From assembly GCA_025060505.1 (NCBI GenBank), contig JANXBU010000008.1, forward strand, positions 32,155 to 96,154: a DNA stretch of 64,000 nt. Direction: 5' to 3'. Numbering within the stretch: position 1 is the stretch's first letter; each line of letters begins with the position of its first letter. The notes beneath the pieces were generated by a model that saw only the letters and a list, made by a program, of their open reading frames with translations, had not been told where the DNA came from and searched no databases. This DNA is from Candidatus Calescibacterium sp. (GTDB lineage Bacteria; Calescibacteriota; Calescibacteriia; Calescibacteriales; Calescibacteriaceae). This document shows, piece by piece, positions 55,994 through 64,000 of the stretch. The translations under genes and the position numbers were made by a program.

Positions 55994-57382
55994 TCATATT
56001 ATCCCAGTCTTTCCAAAGAGATTTTTGAATATCATGATGTTGTTGACTTCATTTGTTGTCTCATAAATATGTGTTAGTTTTATATCTCTCCACAATCTCT
56101 CAGATATTTTAGATTTGTCTATTCCCTTTTCTCCAAGCAAATCCATACAAGATGTACATATTTCATAGGCTATCCAAGATGAGTATGCTTTTGCAATCGA
56201 TGAGTAAATACTAACTTTACTAAGGTTTTCTGAAAAAATATCCAAAATCTTATTTTTCATTTTCTCACCAAGCAACCTTCCGAGCTTTCTTGAAACACCG
56301 TAAGGAACATTTGAACTGATATTAAGTAGTATTTTGAATATTTTGCTATTCTGTACTTTCATTGGACCAGCAAGATCTATAAAAATACAAGATGCAATCC
56401 ACAGATTTCTTGCGATATAGAGTTTTGAGTAAGCTTCTGCAATTTTGTAAGCCTGATGCTCTTTGAAATCTCCAACGTTTTCCACGGCGCTTTTGATCAA
56501 ACCTTTGGCAATTCCAGTAGCTATTGCCCCAACTGGAGCTCTTGAGACAGATAAAGTAAGTTCCGAGATTTTATATCCTATGTCTGAGTCAGCCAGAATC
56601 ATTTCATCTGGGACAAAAACTTCGTCAAAAACAATTTCGGCAGCATGAGAAGGTTTCTGTCCCATTTTATTCTCAACACGAGAAACAGAAAAACCTTTTG
56701 ATGAAGTATCGAGTAGAACCCATATGATTTTGCCCAGCTCTGGGGAAGCTGCAACGGTTATGTAATTTGCAATTGAACCGTTAGATATAAAAACTTTTCT
56801 TCCATTCAGAATGTACCCTCCCTTCGTTCTTCTGGCACGAGTTGTTATTTTAGCAACTTTCAGAACTTCATGATCCTGCTGAACATCTGATCCACCGGTC
56901 GGCTCAGTTAATCCAAGAGCATAAATCAGTGGATAACTCTTTTCACTTTCAACAACATCTTGCATAAATTTGCTGAAAGATAATGAGAAAGGAGAAAAGA
57001 GAACTGGGAGCAATCCAAGCGAATGAGCTCCAAAAATTGTAGCTACCCCAGATGAAACAGAACTTAAATCCTCAACAAAAAAAGCATAAGGCAAAGTTCT
57101 TACACTGCTTCCACCCCACTCTTTTGGTATTATAAGTGAGAAAAACTTATATTTTGCTCCGCTTTTCAGTAGATCTTGATCTAAAAACCTCGGATCTTTT
57201 TCGGTCTCAATTTCTGCTTTATCTATTCTATAACGATTTTCCGAGATAAATTTCCTTCCTTTGTCCCTCAGAGATTCTATCTCATCAATATACTGTTTTA
57301 TCTCTGCGTTTGATCCGTTCAGAACTTTCAGAACCGGATAGATGAAATCTATATCTTCCAAAAAATTTTCAAACATACTCAT
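55994..57382 (-). CDS. Acyl-CoA dehydrogenase family protein
   Basis: A 462-residue flavoprotein. Segments include ALGLTEPTGGSDVQQD (FAD/substrate loop), GGYILNGRKVFISNGSIANY, and EIVFDEVFVPDEMI. The C-terminal YETTNEVNNIMI lies where many family members have YEGTNEV. An internal stretch around 345-390 is unusually hydrophobic and helical. It should oxidise an acyl-CoA, and the chain length is unknown. Its ATG overlaps the stop of the upstream acetoacetate-decarboxylase-like gene (ATGA), so translation is coupled. Confidence 0.87.
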   Translation of the reverse strand: MSMFENFLEDIDFIYPVLKVLNGSNAEIKQYIDEIESLRDKGRKFISENRYRIDKAEIETEKDPRFLDQDLLKSGAKYKFFSLIIPKEWGGSSVRTLPYAFFVEDLSSVSSGVATIFGAHSLGLLPVLFSPFSLSFSKFMQDVVESEKSYPLIYALGLTEPTGGSDVQQDHEVLKVAKITTRARRTKGGYILNGRKVFISNGSIANYITVAASPELGKIIWVLLDTSSKGFSVSRVENKMGQKPSHAAEIVFDEVFVPDEMILADSDIGYKISELTLSVSRAPVGAIATGIAKGLIKSAVENVGDFKEHQAYKIAEAYSKLYIARNLWIASCIFIDLAGPMKVQNSKIFKILLNISSNVPYGVSRKLGRLLGEKMKNKILDIFSENLSKVSIYSSIAKAYSSWIAYEICTSCMDLLGEKGIDKSKISERLWRDIKLTHIYETTNEVNNIMIFKNLFGKTGII

Positions 57383-58116
57383 GCTTTTGTTGGTAGATAC
57401 AAGATAGAATTCATATATGGAATCTTCATTGAAAAAACAGATGTTTTGTGAATGATAACATCTTCAAGTTCTTTTCCTATTTGCGTTGTAGGATCTGGAA
57501 ATACCTTTGTTGATAGGAAGCTAACAGAAACTCCTTCGCCAACCGCATCAACAGAAGCTTTTATAAGAGAATCATCTTTTATCTGATATGTGATAAAGTG
57601 AAATTTCTTTCTTCGAAAATGAATTTTCATTTTTCCATCTGTCTCAACAACCTCAAGTATTCTTTTGCCGTTCAGAGCTAATGAGAAATTCTTGTCTGAA
57701 TATTTTATCTCCGAGACAAACTTTGGATAGTTGTAAATCTGCACACCTGCAATATAAGCTATTTCGGTTGTCACAGGAAGATGCCAGACATGAACCTCAA
57801 ATTTACCAGATACGAGAGAACTCAGAATATCTTTCAAAGATGCTCTATCACCAAACGGCACAGTGATTCCTATTTCGTTGTATGGACCTATATCTGTTTT
57901 TCTGTACTCAAAGCAGGTTATACCAAGCAGAGTTATTCCCGGAAAAAGTTCTGCAATTTTTATTCTCTTGTCCTTGACATATTTTCTGATCTTTTTTGAA
58001 GAAGCAAGAAACATATTTACAAAAGCTGAAACATCATAATAGAATATAGGAACCTTTACCTTTGCCTCTTGAAGCTTTACATCAAACTGCTCAATACCCC
58101 TGAAAAGCTCACTCAT
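57379..58116 (-). CDS. Acetoacetate-decarboxylase-like protein
   Basis: I start it at the ATG at 58116 (245 residues), supported by TACTAT six bases upstream; a TTG at 58152 is in frame. The ADC-fold pattern includes LFPGITLLGITCFEYR, IGPYNEIGITVPF and GVQIYNYPKFVSEIKY. Lys132 in the YPK motif corresponds to the Schiff-base lysine of acetoacetate decarboxylase. True decarboxylases are more conserved, so it may act on another beta-keto or related acid. It is translationally coupled to the acyl-CoA dehydrogenase gene. Confidence 0.72.
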   Translation of the reverse strand: MSELFRGIEQFDVKLQEAKVKVPIFYYDVSAFVNMFLASSKKIRKYVKDKRIKIAELFPGITLLGITCFEYRKTDIGPYNEIGITVPFGDRASLKDILSSLVSGKFEVHVWHLPVTTEIAYIAGVQIYNYPKFVSEIKYSDKNFSLALNGKRILEVVETDGKMKIHFRRKKFHFITYQIKDDSLIKASVDAVGEGVSVSFLSTKVFPDPTTQIGKELEDVIIHKTSVFSMKIPYMNSILYLPTKA

Positions 58117-58128
58117 AAATATATAGTA
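58117..58128 (-). promoter_or_regulatory. Putative leaderless promoter of the ADC-like gene
   Basis: TACTAT at 58123-58128 (minus sense), 6-nt spacer, then the ATG at 58116. It supports the shorter start. Confidence 0.4.
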
Positions 58129-58185
58129 ATAACTCAAATACTTGAAATCCAAATTAATCGTTATTAAACAAGAAAAATTGTGTAA

Positions 58186-58535
58186 TCAGAATCTCTCCGT
58201 TGCGAAGTTCAGCTTTTATCAAGCAAAACTTATAACAAGCATAGGATTGAAAGAGAACAATTTATTAAGTATTTTTCCGAAAATATCTACTTAAATGTGC
58301 TAAAAGATACAAAACAAAAGGCTATTGATATTTTTTATATTAATCTCTTGATAGAACATGCGAAATCAAATTTTTCAGCTATATAGTGTTCTTGAAGATT
58401 TGCTCAGTTTCTTTGAGATAATCAAATTTTGATTGCAGAAAATGAAAAGGAAGATGCAAAGAGATATTCATAATAGGAACTGAGTTCAGAAAAAACAAGA
58501 AAAATGTAGTAAATTTTGAATTGGAAAAGATCTAA
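58186..58535 (+). pseudogene. Decayed ORF fragment, possibly nuclease-related
   Basis: This lies in the one gap longer than 500 bp (58153-58695). On the plus strand protein-like sequence runs in four overlapping frames: 58186-58386 (with KHRIEREQFIKYF and IDIFYINLLIEHAK), 58382-58432 (YSVLEDLLSFFEII), 58423-58473 (LIAENEKEDAKRY) and 58461-58535 (IFIIGTEFRKNKKNVVNF). No start codon heads the first. The last piece resembles the end of PD-(D/E)XK nuclease domains found after AAA-ATPase-like proteins, but this is weak. It looks like a gene relic with several frameshifts. The remainder of the gap shows nothing. Confidence 0.4.
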
Positions 58536-58695
58536 CGATTTTCGAGAAATAATCGCTTTACAAGGAATATAATATAACTTTGAATATATATTTGTCCACA
58601 GAGATTGTACCTCTAAGTACCAAATGAAGATAGCATTGGGAAAATAGGAAAGAGAAACAATCAATAATTGAAGACAGAGTGAATTAAACTATCTA

Positions 58696-60372
58696 TCAGA
58701 CCACAATCGGTTCATTGAATTCTCCGTATACCTTCTTGATAGCTTTTGTAGTCTCTCCTATTGTAGCTCCGTTCTCAAAAGCTTCAATGAGGTAAGGCAT
58801 AACGTTTTCATTTCTCTCAAGAGCAAAAGATATGTTATCAAGTAATTTTTGTATCTTTGTGTTATCACGAGATTTTTTATATTCTTGGAGAAGTTTTGCT
58901 TTTTCGTGAGCCTCGCGTGGTCTGAATATCTCGAATTTTTGATTTCCATCTCCATTTTTATCTTCAAATATGTTTACTCCGACGATCTTTTTCAACTTGT
59001 TTTCTACAAGCTTCTGCTGTCTGTAAGCCTCCGAAAGAATGATAGATTGCACAAAACCATCTTTTATAGCCTTTACCATTCCGCCGTAAGCTTCAATTCT
59101 CTTCATCTCAGAGAGAGCTCTTTGTTCTATCTGGTCTGTGAGACTTTCGATGAAAAATGATCCACCAAGGGGATCTGAGACCAATGGTATATCTGTTTCA
59201 AAAGCCAGAATCTGCTGGGTTCTCAGAGCAATCTTTGCAGAGTGCTCCGACGGTATTGAGTATGCTTCATCATACGCTTCTGTAAATATTGACTGTCCGC
59301 CTCCCAGAACAGTTGCGAGAGCACCTAGCATGACTCTCGCTATATTTAGAAGTGGTTCGGCTCTTGTAAGAGAAGCTCCTCCAACAGCAACGGCAAACTT
59401 CATAGCCATGTTCTTTTGATCTTTGACACCAAGCTCCTTACATATGTGAGCCCACATTCTTCTCGCAGCTCTGTATTTGGCAACCTCTTCAAACAGATTG
59501 TGATATGTGCAGAAGAAGAAAGTTACACGCTTTATAAAAGAGTCTATATCAAGACCCCTTGACAAAACCTCTGAAACATAGACCTTAGCATTTTCAAAAG
59601 CATAAGCTATCTCCTGCCAAGCGGTAGCACCGGCTTCTCTTATGTGGTATCCGCAAACAGAAATAGGATTAAAGCGCTGAACATTTTTCGAACAAAATTC
59701 AATCACATCACAAGAAAGCTTAACAGATGGCTCAACAGGATATATCCAAGTTCCTCTGGCAATTATTTCCTTTAGTATGTCGTTCTGCAAAGTTCCAGTA
59801 AGTTTTTCCCAAGTTATTCCCCTCTTTTTAGCCACAACAAGATACATCGCCATTATCTGTGGAGCTGTACCGTTTATAGTGAAAGATACCGATATTTTAT
59901 CTATTGGTATACCATCAAAAACAGTGGAGAGATCCTCAACAGTATCTATTGCAACACCAACTTTGCCAACTTCTGGAAGAGCAATTTCATCATCTGAATC
60001 GTAACCCATTTGTGTTGGCAAATCAAAAGCTAATGAAAGACCGGTATTTCCCTGCGCAAGAAGAAATTTGAACCTTTCGTTTGTTTCCTTCGCTGTTCCA
60101 AAACCAGCATACTGCCTCATAGTCCAGAGCTTATCTCTATACATTGTCTTGTAGGGACCTCTGGTAAACGGGAATTCTCCCGGGTCACCAAGCTTCTCCT
60201 TGTAATATTTTTCCATATCTCCAATATCAACCAAAGAGTAAAAAAGTTTCAGATCATATTCAGTGTAAGGCTTGTATTGAATTTCTTCTTCTAACTTTTT
60301 CTCCTGAGATTTCTCCGTTTTTTCTTTTTCAGTAATCCTGTCTGCCTTTCTTTCAGCACTTTCTGAACCCAT
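58696..60372 (-). CDS. Methylmalonyl-CoA mutase large subunit (catalytic domain)
   Basis: A 558-residue protein comprising the TIM-barrel catalytic domain without the B12-binding domain. The first 35 residues are a charged extension. The core shows FTRGPYKTMYRDKLW, MRQYAGFGTAKETNE, and VCGYHIREAGATAWQEI. Tyr88 and Arg206 occupy the positions of Tyr89 and Arg207 in Propionibacterium methylmalonyl-CoA mutase, which are Phe and Gln in isobutyryl-CoA mutase. So methylmalonyl/succinyl-CoA is the best substrate call. The small B12-binding subunit and the MeaB chaperone are not in the window. TATAAA stands eight bases before the ATG. Confidence 0.88.
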   Translation of the reverse strand: MGSESAERKADRITEKEKTEKSQEKKLEEEIQYKPYTEYDLKLFYSLVDIGDMEKYYKEKLGDPGEFPFTRGPYKTMYRDKLWTMRQYAGFGTAKETNERFKFLLAQGNTGLSLAFDLPTQMGYDSDDEIALPEVGKVGVAIDTVEDLSTVFDGIPIDKISVSFTINGTAPQIMAMYLVVAKKRGITWEKLTGTLQNDILKEIIARGTWIYPVEPSVKLSCDVIEFCSKNVQRFNPISVCGYHIREAGATAWQEIAYAFENAKVYVSEVLSRGLDIDSFIKRVTFFFCTYHNLFEEVAKYRAARRMWAHICKELGVKDQKNMAMKFAVAVGGASLTRAEPLLNIARVMLGALATVLGGGQSIFTEAYDEAYSIPSEHSAKIALRTQQILAFETDIPLVSDPLGGSFFIESLTDQIEQRALSEMKRIEAYGGMVKAIKDGFVQSIILSEAYRQQKLVENKLKKIVGVNIFEDKNGDGNQKFEIFRPREAHEKAKLLQEYKKSRDNTKIQKLLDNISFALERNENVMPYLIEAFENGATIGETTKAIKKVYGEFNEPIVV

Positions 60373-60386
60373 AGCTAAAATTTATA
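60373..60386 (-). promoter_or_regulatory. Putative leaderless promoter of the mutase gene
   Basis: TATAAA at 60381-60386 (minus sense), 8-nt spacer, ATG at 60372, no Shine-Dalgarno. Confidence 0.45.
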
Positions 60387-60483
60387 TTGAAGAAAAGCGT
60401 TTTCAGAATTTTTCAAAATATCAAGAAAATAAACAAACCACAACTTATGAAATTTTACAAGGTAAGACTAAATTAGAAATCTG

Positions 60484-62796
60484 GTGGGAAGAAAAATCGT
60501 TGTCGTGAATAGTAAGCAGAAAAAAACAAAGAAAGGTGGATTAATATTAAAACTTTTCATTTCCTTTTTAGGATTATTTTCAATCTCCGCATTTGGAGCA
60601 ACATTCTACATAAATCAAATAAGAAAAAATGAACTACAAGAAATAACAAGAGAAAACATATATAAGGCACTGTACGATATAAAGGCCCCAACAGTTTTTC
60701 TTTCAAGAGATGGAAAAATATCAGCTGAACTTTTTGAAAGATATAGAGAAGATGTAAAATTTGAAGAAATTCCAAAGCATCTTGTTTACGCTTTTCTGGC
60801 AGCTGAGGATGAAGATTTTTTCAAGCACAGAGGAGTAGATATAAGTTCAATTTTAAGAGCTACAATCAAAAACATACTTGAAGGAAAGATAGTACAGGGC
60901 GGAAGTACTATATCACAGCAGCTTGCAAGGAATCTGTTTCTAACGAGAGAAAAAACAATACAGAGAAAAATAAAAGAAATTCTTTATGCAATGAAAATAG
61001 AGCAAGAACTAACAAAGGAAGAAATCTTTTCAATCTATGTTTCCATAATTTATTTTGGAAATGGATCATGGGGTATAAAACCAGCAGCAAGAAATTTTTT
61101 TAACAAGAAACTAAAAGATCTTACGATTGCCGAAGCAGCTTTACTCGCAGCTTTACCCAAGTCACCCGTATACTACTCGCCCATAAACTATCCAGAAAAA
61201 GCAAGAGCAAGACAAATGTGGATACTTGAAAGAATGCTTGAACTTGGATACATATCTCCTCATGAGTTTGAAAAATCTGCCAATGAGAAAATCAAAATAT
61301 ACGTGTGGGAAAGCAAGTTTCACAAATATTTTTGGTTCAACGAACATATAAGAAGAGAACTTGTAAAATTAGTCGGAAACGAAGAAGAGATAAAATCAGG
61401 GTTTATTGTGAGAACAACCCTTGATGAAGATTGCTACAAATTTGCAGAAGAAGCATTAAAGTGGGGGATAGAAAGAGCTGAAATTCTAAATGGCAGAAAA
61501 CCTATAACATCGGAAGAAAAAATAAAAATAACATTGAGACCAAAAGAAGTTATATTTCCAGATGGACTCAAAACTTATGATGAAAAAGAAATATTTTTAG
61601 CAAGAATAGATGAGATAACACCAAATGGTATAAGAATCACGATCAAGGATCAAAAGAGAAAAGATAATCTACATCCTGATTTTTCTATTATGAGATTAAA
61701 AGTTGGTTCAGAAATACTAGTAAAGACTTGTCCTGATGGTAAATACTTCTGTCCAATTCCAGAAAAAGTTGAAATAGAAGGAGCAATTGTAGCTCTTGAT
61801 GCAAAAACAGGTGATGTTCTCTGCATGGTTGGCGGGTATGACTGGAAAACATCTCAATTCATAAGATCTATACAAGCTCAAAGACAGATTGGTTCAGCTA
61901 TAAAACCAATAGTATACACTGCAGCAATACAGAGTGGACTTTATAATCCAGCAACTGTTGTTAAAGATACACCAATTATTTTTGAATACGAAACAGAAGA
62001 AGGAGAGCTCAAAGAATGGAAACCAAAAAACATAGAGAACTTCTCTGGATGGATAACTTTACAGGAAGCACTTGCTAAATCTATAAATGCAGCCACCGTT
62101 CGGGTTGCAGAAGACATAGGAATAAGAATCATAAGGCAAACTTTCGGAGATTTCGGAATAAAAGCACCAGTTGAAGATCTTACAGTAGTTCTAGGTTCAA
62201 TATCTCTAAGTCCACTAGAGGTAGCAGAAATATTCTCTACATTCCCAAACAATGGAATAAAGAGAAAGTCAAGATTCATAATAAGCGTTGAAAGAGGGAA
62301 TGATATAGTTTTGAAGACACAAGAGGAGTCAAATCAAATCATACCACCGGACATAAGTTTCGTTGTAACCTGGATGATGAGAAATTCGGTCCTCTATGGA
62401 ACAGGAGCAAGAGCCAAGGCACTTGGTATTCCAGTAGCTGGCAAAACAGGTACAACAAATGATCTCAAAGATGCTTGGTTTGTTGGATTCACACCAGAAA
62501 TTGTAGTCGTAGTTTGGATCGGAAAGGACGACTTTACTCCGATTGGCAATTATGGATCCGGACCAAAGATAGCAGTTCCAATATTTGTCGAGTTTATGAG
62601 AAAATACATGAACAAGATAAAGAAATCTGATTTTGAAATACCAAATAATATTGAGTTTTTCAGAGTAGATCCGATAACAGGCGAAATATCGGATGACCCA
62701 AAATCTTACCTTATGGCTTTCACCAAAGATAATCCACCTGCATCAACGCATCAAGACTCAACCGAAAAAAAAGAAAACGGTCTGATAGAATTTTGA
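60484..62796 (+). CDS. mrcA: Class A penicillin-binding protein 1A
   Basis: A 770-residue bifunctional peptidoglycan synthase. It has an N-terminal membrane helix (about 20-43). The GT51 glycosyltransferase has catalytic Glu108 in AAEDEDFFKHRGVD and GGSTISQQLARNLFL. The transpeptidase has Ser471-x-x-Lys474 (GSAIKP), the SxN motif in KSINAATVRVAED, and Lys654 of the KTGTT triad. It polymerises and cross-links glycan strands in the periplasm. Start is GTG; no Shine-Dalgarno is clear. It is divergent from the mutase gene. Confidence 0.92.
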   Translation: MGRKIVVVNSKQKKTKKGGLILKLFISFLGLFSISAFGATFYINQIRKNELQEITRENIYKALYDIKAPTVFLSRDGKISAELFERYREDVKFEEIPKHLVYAFLAAEDEDFFKHRGVDISSILRATIKNILEGKIVQGGSTISQQLARNLFLTREKTIQRKIKEILYAMKIEQELTKEEIFSIYVSIIYFGNGSWGIKPAARNFFNKKLKDLTIAEAALLAALPKSPVYYSPINYPEKARARQMWILERMLELGYISPHEFEKSANEKIKIYVWESKFHKYFWFNEHIRRELVKLVGNEEEIKSGFIVRTTLDEDCYKFAEEALKWGIERAEILNGRKPITSEEKIKITLRPKEVIFPDGLKTYDEKEIFLARIDEITPNGIRITIKDQKRKDNLHPDFSIMRLKVGSEILVKTCPDGKYFCPIPEKVEIEGAIVALDAKTGDVLCMVGGYDWKTSQFIRSIQAQRQIGSAIKPIVYTAAIQSGLYNPATVVKDTPIIFEYETEEGELKEWKPKNIENFSGWITLQEALAKSINAATVRVAEDIGIRIIRQTFGDFGIKAPVEDLTVVLGSISLSPLEVAEIFSTFPNNGIKRKSRFIISVERGNDIVLKTQEESNQIIPPDISFVVTWMMRNSVLYGTGARAKALGIPVAGKTGTTNDLKDAWFVGFTPEIVVVVWIGKDDFTPIGNYGSGPKIAVPIFVEFMRKYMNKIKKSDFEIPNNIEFFRVDPITGEISDDPKSYLMAFTKDNPPASTHQDSTEKKENGLIEF

Positions 62797-62824
62797 TTTT
62801 TTCTTTGCTTTATATCTATTGGCT

Positions 62825-63547
62825 CTACCAATCTACAATTCCTTTAAGATATTCTTTCTGTATTTCAACAATTTTATATATTGCAGAAATTCCCATATTT
62901 ACAAGTTCATAGAAATCCTCCATTTTCATAAATCCTCCGTTCTCAACACCGCCCTGCACCTCACATATTTCTCCCTTATCTGTTGCCACAATGGTCATAT
63001 CACACCAAGCTTCCGAATCTTCTTTGTATGTCAGATCAACCACTTTATTACCGTTCAGAATACCACAAGAAACAGCGGAGATTATTCTTCTTACCGGAAA
63101 AGATTCTATTTTACCATCTCTTCTTGCCTTATCAAGAGCGTAGCAAAGTGAAATAAAACCTCCGATTATTGAAGCACAACGTGTGCTACCATCTGCTTGT
63201 ATAACATCGCAATCCACTGCGACAGATATATTTGGCATTTGAGCAAGATCGACCGCAGCTCTTAAAGACCTACCTATTATTCTTTGCAGCTCATAAGATC
63301 TACCACTCTGTGTCCTGCTAGTTCTTGTATCAACAGACCGAGGAAGCATTGAATATTCAGCAAAAACCCAACCTATCTTTTTCTCCTTCGCAAACTGAGG
63401 AACCGTATCTAAAACAGAAGCTGTGCATATCACCTTCGTATCACCAAGGGAGATAAGGCAGGAACCCTCAGCCCATTTTATATAATTTTGCTCAATTTTA
63501 ATTTCTCTTATCTCGTCAAATTTTCTGCCATCTGCCCGAACAAACAT
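62825..63547 (-). CDS. rph: Ribonuclease PH
   Basis: A 240-residue phosphorolytic 3'-exonuclease for tRNA maturation. Motifs: SCLISLGDTKVICTASV, the SRTQSGRSYELQRIIGRSLR phosphate-binding region, and DCDVIQADGSTRCASIIGG. Length and motifs are typical. It is convergent with PBP1A (28-nt gap). TACTAT lies nine bases before the ATG. The 267-nt gap on its upstream side shows no feature I can name. Confidence 0.94.
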   Translation of the reverse strand: MFVRADGRKFDEIREIKIEQNYIKWAEGSCLISLGDTKVICTASVLDTVPQFAKEKKIGWVFAEYSMLPRSVDTRTSRTQSGRSYELQRIIGRSLRAAVDLAQMPNISVAVDCDVIQADGSTRCASIIGGFISLCYALDKARRDGKIESFPVRRIISAVSCGILNGNKVVDLTYKEDSEAWCDMTIVATDKGEICEVQGGVENGGFMKMEDFYELVNMGISAIYKIVEIQKEYLKGIVDW

Positions 63548-63814
63548 AAACTTTTCATAGTAAAAAAAAATCAGATTTTATAAGTTTTATCAAAAAGTTT
63601 TACCTTAATTACTTTTCAGCGCAAGAAAAACTAATAACAAACCCGTTATCTCTTCTTTTTGGCAAAACAATTAAGTAGGTTTCTGGAATTTTTTCCTATT
63701 GTGTCATATTCATTAATAAGCAGTAAAGCATCTGATTGTGGATTCATAGATCCGAATTCAGTTTTATATAAATTCAAAACCTGTATACTTCCAATATTAG
63801 ATTAGTCCAAAAAA

Positions 63815-64000
63815 CTATCTATTGTTGCGATTCATAGACTTGATCTTTCTTCCAAATTCTTTCAGAGTTTTTGCTTTCAATAGCTCTTTCTTCAAACTTC
63901 TAAGTTTATCAATATCATCAGTATGCATTATCACCTTCCTAATTGATGACGGTGTTTTGCCAAATTTTACTTCTATAGCGGAAAGTAGCCCTTCCTTCAA
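63815..64000 (-). CDS. C-terminal fragment of an Rpn/DUF4351-like protein (cut by window edge)
   Basis: Sixty-one codons are open to the right edge; the TTG at the edge is probably internal. The pattern LLSAIEVKFGKTPSSI then IDKLRSLKKELLKAKTLKEF resembles the C-terminal helical tail found in Rpn-family PD-(D/E)XK putative nuclease/transposase-like proteins and DUF4351. The N-terminal part is outside the window, so the identity is tentative. Confidence 0.5.
   Translation of the reverse strand: MKEGLLSAIEVKFGKTPSSIRKVIMHTDDIDKLRSLKKELLKAKTLKEFGRKIKSMNRNNR

Noticed and set aside
58422..58664. Minus-strand 80-codon open frame in the 58.1-58.7 kb gap
   Set aside because: Its composition is aromatic and Ser/Ile-rich like an antisense shadow, with no start signal, and the plus strand gives better protein-like pieces.

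Overview
The window is AT-rich DNA (low GC, strong use of AGA and ATA codons) from a diderm bacterium whose phylum I cannot name from sequence alone. The diderm reading rests on lipoproteins with lipoboxes, a TolQ/ExbB-type channel, an NlpD-like LysM/M23 lipoprotein, a heptosyltransferase-family glycosyltransferase and a class A penicillin-binding protein. Lys/Glu/Ile-rich proteins would suit a thermophile, but that is inference. I found no rRNA, tRNA, CRISPR array, intact insertion sequence or clear rho-independent terminator. Genes alternate strands in short transcription units, which is typical of a core chromosomal region.

Layout. 1-8.8 kb: a chemoreceptor cut by the left edge, a branched-chain amino acid binding lipoprotein, UDP-glucose dehydrogenase, a class II CCA/poly(A) nucleotidyltransferase without an HD domain, LeuC, a stand-alone SWIB protein, a second chemoreceptor and a proline aminopeptidase. 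9-16.8 kb: a TatT-type TPR lipoprotein, a WecA/TagO-type transferase, a YfiH purine phosphorylase, PyrB, a six-domain S1 protein, TruB and a FabL-type enoyl-ACP reductase. 17-26.6 kb: a TRIC-like channel, a metallophosphoesterase, a HAD/methyltransferase/HisZ operon, MarC, a Bax1/DUF790 nuclease-like protein, a small unknown helical protein and a TolQ-NfeD pair. 26.7-28.1 kb: a decayed type II restriction-modification pair. 28.2-36.3 kb: rpmE-tig-purL, a sulfide:quinone-reductase-like flavoprotein, a TlyA-like methyltransferase without S4, an HDOD protein and a divergent NusB. 36.4-49.8 kb: a siroheme sulfite/nitrite reductase, a second amino-acid-type binding protein, GalK, HtpX, a DUF4442 thioesterase-like protein, GT9-GlmS, a dienoyl-CoA-reductase-type SDR, a GAF-GGDEF cyclase and pcm-nlpD. 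50-64 kb: an orphan NtrC-type regulator, a Na+-symporter, murF-mraY, an acyl-CoA dehydrogenase with an acetoacetate-decarboxylase-like partner, a decayed ORF, the methylmalonyl-CoA mutase catalytic subunit, PBP1A, RNase PH and an edge-truncated gene.

How the genes fit together. MurF, MraY, PBP1A, GlmS, the WecA-type transferase, UDP-glucose dehydrogenase and GT9 supply envelope polysaccharide and peptidoglycan. FabL, the dienoyl-CoA-reductase-like SDR, the acyl-CoA dehydrogenase and methylmalonyl-CoA mutase point to fatty-acid synthesis and breakdown, including propionyl/methylmalonyl routes. Two periplasmic amino-acid-type binding proteins and an NSS symporter suggest amino acid uptake.

The most interesting global signal is at gene starts. 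Many genes have a -10-like TAnnnT box 5-9 nt before the start codon and no Shine-Dalgarno sequence, while a minority have a strong GGAGG. This suggests widespread leaderless transcription. The best single locus is the dead restriction-modification pair at 26.7-28.1 kb. Its six in-frame stops can all be explained by C:G to T:A transitions, and it also carries two homopolymer frameshifts.
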